The notes beneath the pieces are model-generated. The model searched no databases, had not been told where the DNA came from, and saw only the letters and a list, made by a program, of their open reading frames with translations. A DNA stretch of 9,199 bases from Dehalococcoidales bacterium (GTDB taxonomy: Bacteria; Chloroflexota; Dehalococcoidia; Dehalococcoidales; UBA5760), in the NCBI GenBank assembly GCA_028710655.1, contig JAQTTS010000066.1:1-9199 (forward strand). The letters are read 5' to 3'. The position numbers were made by a program, and so were the translations under genes. Shown here in pieces: positions 1-3,444 of the stretch (position 1 is the first letter of the stretch; the number at the start of each line of letters is the position of its first letter).

Positions 1-379
1 TTTCAATGCTCTCAGGATCACTAGGATCCAAAGCCAGTTTCTCCCTAGCAAAATACACCTGGAGACCAGATTTCACTACTTCAGCAAGCAGAGGCATCGA
101 ACCAAAAATGAAACGGGTTTCTCGGTCTACTCTGGGGAATAGCAAGGCACTGATATCACCTTTGCTGTGAAGTGCTAACGCCTCTCTTACTGCCGCTTCG
201 AACTTGGTACGCTCCCAGCCTGTAGCTGATTCCTGAATTACCCGCCGGTAGGTTTCGCTAACTGTCAAACCTAGAGAAGGTGCCACAGGAAGAATATCAT
301 CCTCCCATTGTACGTCCGGGCCATACCCCTTCAACTGGTCTTCCGCGCTCACTCGAACTATAACGAAGGCATTATTCAT
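1..379 (-). CDS. Serine recombinase (resolvase/invertase superfamily), N-terminal part, runs off left edge
   Basis: Only the first 126 residues lie in the window. They form the catalytic domain of a serine recombinase, which cuts and rejoins DNA at attachment sites through a phosphoserine intermediate. Seen: VIVRVSAEDQ at residues 6-15, with Arg9 and the nucleophile candidate Ser11; GYG at 18-20; and PRVDRETRF at 82-90, matching the family's D-R-x-x-R motif (Asp85, Arg86, Arg89). The spacing fits an intact domain. The ATG at 379 is chosen because AGGAGGTGA lies just upstream (383-391) and because ATG overlaps the stop of the preceding 39-codon frame as ATGA, implying translational coupling. 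The neighbouring promoter and zinc protein make this the last visible gene of a three-gene operon. The C-terminal part is unseen, so a large integrase and a shorter resolvase cannot be told apart; the operon style favours a large serine integrase. Confidence 0.88.
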   Translation of the reverse strand, partial: MNNAFVIVRVSAEDQLKGYGPDVQWEDDILPVAPSLGLTVSETYRRVIQESATGWERTKFEAAVREALALHSKGDISALLFPRVDRETRFIFGSMPLLAEVVKSGLQVYFAREKLALDPSDPESIE

Positions 380-495
380 AAAGTCACCTCCTGACAATAA
401 TTCAGATTAAGCTGCGTCCGTAAGCTAGCACCTTCTTTTTCCTGGTCTTTGGTGCTTACACGGCAATAAATGGCTGTTTTCAGTTTCTTATCCAT
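376..495 (-). pseudogene. 39-residue serine recombinase remnant or leader peptide
   Basis: A short frame that starts like a serine recombinase and then stops. Residues 8-18 read AIYCRVSTKDQ, with the nucleophile candidate Ser14 and Arg12, followed by EGASLRTQL at 21-29, a textbook resolvase opening. After residue 29 the similarity ends and the frame runs through the next gene's Shine-Dalgarno region to TGA. Its ATG overlaps the stop of the zinc protein (TGATG, 497-493), and its own TGA overlaps the ATG of the downstream recombinase (ATGA, 379-376). The simplest reading is that a first recombinase of a tandem pair lost its interior, leaving start and end joined. The perfect coupling suggests that the stub may still be translated, for example to carry ribosomes to the next start. 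Known: tandem serine recombinases occur in mobile elements such as SCCmec (ccrA/ccrB). The deletion history is inferred. Confidence 0.75.
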
Positions 496-920
496 CAATC
501 ATCCAACTCCGTTAACGTGTTTATCCTTGAATCATCGCCTCTTGCTTCCTCTAACTCTTCCAACGTGGGAAGCCGCCCCAGTTTCTTATAATATCTTTTC
601 ATTAAATTCCCTACAGCTGCATCATTCCGATGTCCCCAAGTTTGTTGGTCTTTACCTGTTAAAAGGTCTAGATATCTTCCGTGGTCATCACCTCGACGGT
701 TTATGGCAATTAAAATCATATGAGTACTCATATTTGCCCAAGTATTATGTTCTTTTCTGCATATTGGACAGTTAACCATATTCACTCCTTTCCATTTGTT
801 TATATTCCAATAAGGAGAGCGACAATTCGGGCATTGCTTTGGCTTCCGTGCTATGCGTGGAATCCAGACATGCCCGCACCGAGTGCAGGTAAATTTGGGC
901 AGTTCAATACCCTGATTCAT
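495..920 (-). CDS. Two-zinc-site putative DNA-binding protein, first gene of recombinase operon
   Basis: A 141-residue protein with two metal-binding candidates. Residues 10-39 form a zinc ribbon: Cys12-x2-Cys15, then Cys30-x2-Cys33 inside the context WIPR...CPNCRSPYW, a widespread stand-alone ribbon type. Residues 49-68 hold a C2H2-like finger: Cys51-x2-Cys54, then His67, in the order CPICRKEH...STHM. The C-terminal half is helical and charged, with LGRLPTLEELEEA near 114-126. No enzyme motif is visible. A role as operon regulator or recombinase accessory factor is inferred from its place and fingers. The ATG at 920 falls about where a transcript from the strong promoter at 927-956 would begin, so the mRNA may be leaderless. 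A second in-frame ATG at 779 has a far better ribosome site (AAAGGAGTGA), so a 94-residue form lacking the ribbon is also possible. Confidence 0.75.
   Translation of the reverse strand: MNQGIELPKFTCTRCGHVWIPRIARKPKQCPNCRSPYWNINKWKGVNMVNCPICRKEHNTWANMSTHMILIAINRRGDDHGRYLDLLTGKDQQTWGHRNDAAVGNLMKRYYKKLGRLPTLEELEEARGDDSRINTLTELDD
718..733. promoter_or_regulatory. Second ATATGA palindrome inside the zinc-protein gene
   Basis: ATATGAGTACTCATAT is a perfect 16-bp palindrome. It has the same half-site (ATATGA/TCATAT) as the promoter palindrome at 926-951, but a 4-bp instead of a 6-bp centre. It lies about 200 bp downstream of the promoter, within the coding region and about 45 bp past the alternative start at 779. 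It could be an auxiliary operator. Confidence 0.4.
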
Positions 921-925
921 GCCTG

Positions 926-951
926 TATTATATGATGTTACTCATATAATA
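926..951. promoter_or_regulatory. Operator-like palindrome overlapping the recombinase promoter
   Basis: Perfect 10-bp arms TATTATATGA (926-935) and TCATATAATA (942-951), separated by six bases. It covers the -10 element and the spacer, so a dimeric protein bound here would block RNA polymerase. The half-site ATATGA recurs in the palindrome at 718-733. Repressor identity is unknown; the zinc protein encoded immediately downstream is the obvious candidate. Confidence 0.7.
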
Positions 952-956
952 GTCAA
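927..956 (-). promoter_or_regulatory. Strong sigma-70-type promoter of the recombinase operon
   Basis: Read on the minus strand: TTGACT (956-951), an 18-bp spacer, then a perfect TATAAT (932-927). Transcription would start near 920, which is the A of the first gene's ATG. The palindrome at 926-951 fills the spacer and the -10 box. Confidence 0.8.
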
Positions 957-969
957 TACCCTTTTGGTA

Positions 970-1239
970 CTATTTTCCGGAGTGTCCCGCCGCCCCGTCA
1001 CCATCATAGGCGGCGGCAGTCTTGTTTAAGGCAACGGTAGGTGCTAGGCGGAGGCACTGCCGCTGCGTCCCTTCGGGGCTTGCGTCCTTGTTCGCTGGCA
1101 TCAAGCATTGCATGGTATTATTGCGGTTTAAACTCATACCAAATAACTGACTGTTTTTATCTGCAATGCCTGATACCAATCTTTTGTATCTAAGTATCTT
1201 AAGAGCGGCATTTATTCCATCAGCATAAGTGATGGTCAT
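970..1239 (-). CDS. Unknown 89-residue protein coupled to the 46-residue one
   Basis: An 89-residue frame starting MTITYADGINAAL. Its ATG overlaps the stop of the upstream 46-residue frame (ATGA, 1239-1236), which supports translation. I do not recognise a family. The first half (residues 1-50) has ordinary composition with a likely helix at 7-25. The second half is rich in Ala, Gly, Asp and polar residues, is coded by much more G+C-rich DNA, and ends over a GGCGGCGG inverted repeat (987-994/1009-1016). The C-terminus may therefore be a decayed or newly acquired extension, and the original stop may have been lost. It ends about 14 bp before the -35 box of the recombinase promoter, so it is upstream of, and separate from, the recombinase operon. 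Confidence 0.45.
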   Translation of the reverse strand: MTITYADGINAALKILRYKRLVSGIADKNSQLFGMSLNRNNTMQCLMPANKDASPEGTQRQCLRLAPTVALNKTAAAYDGDGAAGHSGK

Positions 1240-1376
1240 TTTCCTGTCTCGCTTTTAGCATGTGCACTCAGCTTCTGCCATAAGCACTGCCACGCTTTAC
1301 GCTGAGCCGGTGTTACTGGTCCCGTCTTAATATACAGAGTGACCGTAGGTTGCTGTTTTGCGTCTGACTTAGGCAC
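1236..1376 (-). CDS. Small unknown 46-residue protein, GTG start
   Basis: A frame beginning with GTG at 1376, preceded by GAGG six bases upstream, and ending in a TGA that overlaps the next ATG (ATGA). The product opens PKSDAKQQPTVTLYIKTGPV, a likely short beta-strand, followed by a basic, tryptophan-containing helix TPAQRKAWQCLWQKLSAHA (residues 23-41). The composition is protein-like, and the coupling to the 89-residue frame argues that it is real. A nearby ATG at 1378 in another frame gives only 21 codons and is not coupled. The function is unknown. Small basic proteins next to recombinases can be accessory DNA-binding factors such as excisionases, but no diagnostic motif is visible here. 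Confidence 0.55.
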   Translation of the reverse strand: MPKSDAKQQPTVTLYIKTGPVTPAQRKAWQCLWQKLSAHAKSETGK

Positions 1377-1394
1377 ATCGATCCTCTTTAATAG

Positions 1395-1475
1395 CTATGC
1401 AGCTTCAGCCGATTTTCTCTCGCCGATTATTAGTTCTTGAAGTTTTGCCCTCTTTACTCCGAGAGAACTATCCAA
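1395..1475 (-). CDS. Possible 26-residue peptide, TTG start
   Basis: TTG at 1475 with AAGG five bases upstream opens 26 codons of helical, charged composition (LGVKRAKLQELIIGERKSAE), ending in TAG at 1395. It lies 18 bp before the GTG start of the 46-residue gene and on the same strand. Length and start codon are weak evidence. It could equally be the last codons of a decayed longer gene, because an in-frame TAA lies just upstream. Confidence 0.25.
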   Translation of the reverse strand: MDSSLGVKRAKLQELIIGERKSAEAA

Positions 1476-1528
1476 TTAATCCTTGTAGTAATACATACAG
1501 ATTTTTCCTTCGGAGTGTCGGTGGCAAT

Positions 1529-1651
1529 CTAACGGAAATCAGCCATAACTTTTTTCAAAATGGTGACCTCGTCAGGCACGTTCCCCGGATAAGACAGTCT
1601 CAAATTTCGTAAAGCCTCCGGAGATTTTATGAGTAATCGGCGGATGCTCCG
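1529..1651 (-). pseudogene. Possible decayed small gene upstream of the minus-strand ORF train
   Basis: A 40-codon open stretch ending in TAG at 1529 has convincing protein-like composition (SPEALRNLRLSYPGNV, then DEVTILKKVMADFR) but no ATG or GTG. The only standard start is TTG at 1603, which leaves 24 residues and has GGAGG eleven bases upstream. An ATG at 1655 lies in the other frame and continues only 27 codons, so a single-base frameshift near 1625 could have split one original gene. This is inference from composition alone. Confidence 0.25.
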
Positions 1652-1731
1652 TCATTCCCAAGGGGTTTCCGCCGAGGTTAGCATCTTATTGAGCCCCATT
1701 CGAACACACAAAAAAGCCGAGGTGTGTTCGG
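1532..1731. other. Divergent non-coding region between the two arms
   Basis: Between the minus-strand small frames and the plus-strand sigma factor there is no well-supported gene apart from the doubtful stretch at 1529-1651. It holds two inverted repeats (1637-1675 and 1694-1737). No consensus -35/-10 pair for the plus strand is evident. A weak minus-strand candidate, TTGTGT with TAAGAT at 17 bp, overlaps 1683-1711. Confidence 0.5.
1637..1675. repeat. Inverted repeat TCGGCGGA / TCCGCCGA
   Basis: Perfect 8-bp arms at 1637-1644 and 1668-1675, separated by 23 bases. There is no T-run on either side, so it is not a classic terminator. It could be an operator or part of a structured leader in the divergent region. 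Confidence 0.45.
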
Positions 1732-1737
1732 ATGGGG
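1694..1737 (+). promoter_or_regulatory. Hairpin enclosing the sigma-factor start codon
   Basis: Arms 1694-1709 and 1722-1737 pair over 16 positions with one T-G mismatch, which is a G-U wobble in RNA. The loop is 12 bases. The ribosome site GAGGTG (1719-1724) straddles the loop and the base of the 3' arm, and the ATG (1732-1734) is buried in the stem. Folded mRNA should have restricted initiation. The same symmetry could instead be a DNA operator. Confidence 0.6.
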
Positions 1738-2283
1738 TCAACTTATTTCGGGGCATTTGAAGATTGGGAAATAGCCATCGCCAGGAAGATTTCCGGAGAG
1801 TTTTTGGCAAAGCATAGTTGGATTAAGGGATATGACTTTGACGACCTGGTACAGGAATGCCTGATCCAGTGGCACCTTGCCCGCCATACCTACGATGGAA
1901 GTAAGGGAGCCTCCAGGCGAACATACATGGCCAATGTTGCTAGACACAGATTGCAGAACATCCTCGAAGAACAACTGGCTGACAAGCGCGGCGCCGACCG
2001 TCACACGATGTCCCTGGACCAGCCTCTATCTGACGAACAAGTCACACTCGCAGATTTCATTCCGGCTCCCGAGAACTACGATTTCTCGCTCAAGCTGGAT
2101 CTCGAGAGGACAATCGCAAAGCTATCAACACTCCAGCAGAAGGTCTGCATGTTCCTATGGCAAGGGTACAACGTCACAGAGATCGCCCGGGAATTAGGAA
2201 AAGGCAGGGCTACCATCTACGGCGAGATAAACCGGCTGAAGAAGATCTTCTCGGACGAGGGCCTGGATGAATATCTGAAATAA
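1732..2283 (+). CDS. Sigma-70 family RNA polymerase sigma factor (short, element-encoded)
   Basis: A 183-residue protein that would bind core RNA polymerase and direct it to specific promoters. Residues 35-80 match sigma region 2: YDFDDLVQECLIQWHLA, then DGSKGASRRTYMANVARHRL, whose aromatic/basic helix is the -10-recognition and melting face. A linker follows, with SLDQPLSDEQVTLADFIP at 94-111. Residues 133-172 match region 4: LQQKVCMFLWQGYNVTEIAREL and GRATIYGEINRLKKIF, a helix-turn-helix for -35 contact. Regions 1 and 3 are absent or reduced, as in ECF-like and phage-borne sigma factors. ATG 1732 is the only plausible start because an in-frame TGA lies at 1690; GAGGTG sits seven bases before it, inside a hairpin. 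As first gene of the right arm it is the likely activator of the element's own promoters, which is inferred. Confidence 0.88.
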   Translation: MGSTYFGAFEDWEIAIARKISGEFLAKHSWIKGYDFDDLVQECLIQWHLARHTYDGSKGASRRTYMANVARHRLQNILEEQLADKRGADRHTMSLDQPLSDEQVTLADFIPAPENYDFSLKLDLERTIAKLSTLQQKVCMFLWQGYNVTEIARELGKGRATIYGEINRLKKIFSDEGLDEYLK

Positions 2284-2336
2284 AAACTGTTCCGACACTT
2301 TGGAAAGATTTTCTGTATGTATAACCAGGAGCGGAA

Positions 2337-2651
2337 ATGAAGATAGTTTGCAGATTCAAGTTCCCCGATGGCACCACAAGGGAATTCATTGAAGCCAGCA
2401 TGGCGTCGGCGATCTTTAATGCCGAGTGTGTATTTGGTAAGCCGAGAGTGAGAGTCAGCGGCATCGCGTATTACATCTCCGATGATAGCCCCCAGTGTGT
2501 CATCGATGTTTCTAACGAAGTTGGCGAACACGTCGCACAGGTATTTACCGGGATCATGATTAATACCCTTGGCGAAGAAAAGTTCCAAGTACGCCGCATC
2601 GAAGGGGAACCGAGCGCTGTCGGCGGAAGTGAAAAAGTCTCAGGGTCTTGA
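2337..2651 (+). CDS. Conserved-looking unknown 104-residue protein
   Basis: The start has AGGAG about six bases upstream (2327-2331). The product is 104 residues with no recognised domain. Residues 1-60 look like an alternating beta/helix fold: MKIVCRFKFPDGTTREF suggests two strands, EASMASAIFNAECVFG a helix, and PRVRVSGIAYYI another strand pair. The tail after residue 90 (EGEPSAVGGSEKVSGS) is low in complexity, and its DNA contains the first GAAGT-type repeats of the non-coding region that follows. There are no membrane segments and no signal peptide. It lies 53 bp downstream of the sigma factor and is probably co-transcribed. The function is unknown; small size and position suggest a regulator or a DNA-binding accessory protein. 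Confidence 0.6.
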   Translation: MKIVCRFKFPDGTTREFIEASMASAIFNAECVFGKPRVRVSGIAYYISDDSPQCVIDVSNEVGEHVAQVFTGIMINTLGEEKFQVRRIEGEPSAVGGSEKVSGS

Positions 2652-2690
2652 GGTAACGAAGTGAGCAGGTATTTTAACTGCACAAGTGTT

Positions 2691-2729
2691 GAAGTCAGGA
2701 AGTCCTTGAAGTCTCGAAGTGTGGAAGTC
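2691..2729 (+). repeat. Direct repeat array GAAGTC, 8-bp phase
   Basis: GAAGTC or GAAGTG starts at 2691, 2699, 2708, 2716 and 2724, giving intervals of 8, 9, 8 and 8 bp. Related copies lie at 2626, 2658, 2830 and 2838 (the last pair again 8 bp apart), and CAAGTC/G variants at 2683, 2741 and 2773. Iteron-like arrays with a 7- to 9-bp period are known operators for ribbon-helix-helix proteins, and such a protein is encoded next. Confidence 0.75.
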
Positions 2730-2756
2730 GCAAAATGTTTCAAGTCTCCAGATATC

Positions 2757-2799
2757 GATGTCTCGGGGTATTCAAGTGAGAACTTGAGACATCAATACC
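2757..2799 (+). promoter_or_regulatory. Hairpin with two mutually exclusive outer helices
   Basis: The core stem TCAAGT (2772-2777) / ACTTGA (2782-2787) is closed by the tetraloop GAGA, which fits the stable GNRA class. GATGTC (2757-2762) can pair with GACATC (2788-2793), or GGTATT (2767-2772) with AATACC (2794-2799). The two outer pairings cross, so they exclude each other in a simple fold. Confidence 0.5.
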
Positions 2800-2831
2800 A
2801 ACGCCTGCGTGAACGAGCCTGTGAAAATTGA

Positions 2832-2862
2832 AGTCTCGAAGTCTTTTTGAGGTATCGAGACT
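2832..2862. promoter_or_regulatory. Palindrome AGTCTCGA / TCGAGACT before the RHH-like gene
   Basis: Perfect 8-bp arms at 2832-2839 and 2855-2862 with a 15-bp centre. The left arm lies within a GAAGTCTC repeat, so the right arm is an inverted copy of the iteron. TATATATAAC follows at once and may be the -10 region; no clear -35 is visible. A likely operator of the downstream operon. Confidence 0.55.
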
Positions 2863-2895
2863 ATATATAACAAGTAAGAGTAATAGGAGGCCGCA

Positions 2896-3444
2896 ATGGA
2901 CTCTTGGGAATTAGATGACGGAACGCTATCGTTGACTACTCCCCTCTCCGTACTGGTCGACCGTAAGCCTTACACCACCAGCGAAGATAAGAAAGGGCAT
3001 GATGCCTTCCTGGGAGCCAAATTTCCCAAGACGTTCATTCGGTGGGTGACTGAACTCAAAGAGACGCCAGGAAGTCCTTATCGTACGAATGCTGATGTGG
3101 TCCGCGATTCCATTTATCTCGGTCTTCAGGTTCTATCACTCCGGGCCAAGCAGTCATCTACCTGGAATGTTCAGGTGGCCATCACCCAGCAGGAAGCCCG
3201 TATGTTCCAGCACACAAGAATCTACCGCGATGTGGAGGCTGTAGTCGAGCAGCTTGAGATACTCTCCCGTAACGGCGATGACAAGCAAGCCCTCAATGAC
3301 CTGGTGGAGTATGTTCGTCTCTTCGCTGCCCATCCAGAAGGAAGCAAATACGCATCGGTACTAAAGGAAAAGCTTTTGGCATCTCGAAGATTGAAAGGCT
3401 TGCTTGAGCAACTCGAGGAGGAGCTAGGTGAAGAGCTCGGTTGA
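2896..3444 (+). CDS. Putative ribbon-helix-helix DNA-binding protein with N-terminal WELD motif
   Basis: A 182-residue protein with an excellent start (AGGAGG, five bases, ATG). Three parts are visible. First, an N-terminal DSWELD motif at residues 2-7, shared with two later proteins of the operon. Second, residues 39-82 fit a ribbon-helix-helix pattern: a strand-like segment GAKFPKTFIRWVTEL, then a helix YRTNADVVRDSIYLGLQVL resembling the second RHH helix. Third, a long, charged helical region (98-182) with leucine-rich coiled-coil character, ending LLEQLEEELGEELG. The RHH assignment is by eye and moderate. RHH proteins bind operators as dimers on short direct or inverted repeats, and such repeats (GAAGTC array, AGTCTCGA palindrome) lie directly upstream, so autoregulation or a partition-like role is a reasonable inference. 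Its end overlaps the helicase start by 17 bp. Confidence 0.7.
   Translation: MDSWELDDGTLSLTTPLSVLVDRKPYTTSEDKKGHDAFLGAKFPKTFIRWVTELKETPGSPYRTNADVVRDSIYLGLQVLSLRAKQSSTWNVQVAITQQEARMFQHTRIYRDVEAVVEQLEILSRNGDDKQALNDLVEYVRLFAAHPEGSKYASVLKEKLLASRRLKGLLEQLEEELGEELG
3416..3421 (+). promoter_or_regulatory. Ribosome-binding site selecting the helicase GTG start
   Basis: AGGAGG, six bases before GTG 3428, lies inside the end of the preceding gene. It decides the helicase start in favour of a GTG that places D-T-W-E-L-D at residues 8-13. Confidence 0.75.

Larger units (their letters stand above)
2652..2895. other. 244-bp non-coding control region with phased repeats and inverted repeats
   Basis: No gene is supported here. 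It holds at least seven GAAGTC/G hexamers, five of them spaced 8 or 9 bp apart, single-base variants (CAAGTG, CAAGTC), a hairpin with two alternative outer arms (2757-2799), and a promoter-proximal palindrome (2832-2862). A long, repeat-dense region before a putative DNA-binding-protein gene suggests an operator, a partition or an origin-like site. Confidence 0.65.

Noticed and set aside
987..1016. GGCGGCGG inverted repeat as terminator of the 89-residue gene
   Set aside because: No T-run follows on the minus strand and the arms lie inside the frame, so a rho-independent terminator is not supported.
1050..1090. Structured RNA gene suggested by a C(TTCG)G tetraloop and G+C-rich repeats
   Set aside because: Only a 3-4 bp stem can be drawn around the tetraloop and no longer consistent fold is visible by eye.
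1397..1612. 71-codon plus-strand frame
   Set aside because: There is no ribosome site and the composition is not protein-like; the minus strand of the same stretch looks more coding.
2691..2843. CRISPR array
   Set aside because: The repeated unit is only 6-8 bp with 2-3 bp between copies, so there is no repeat-spacer structure of CRISPR size, and no cas1 or cas2 is visible.
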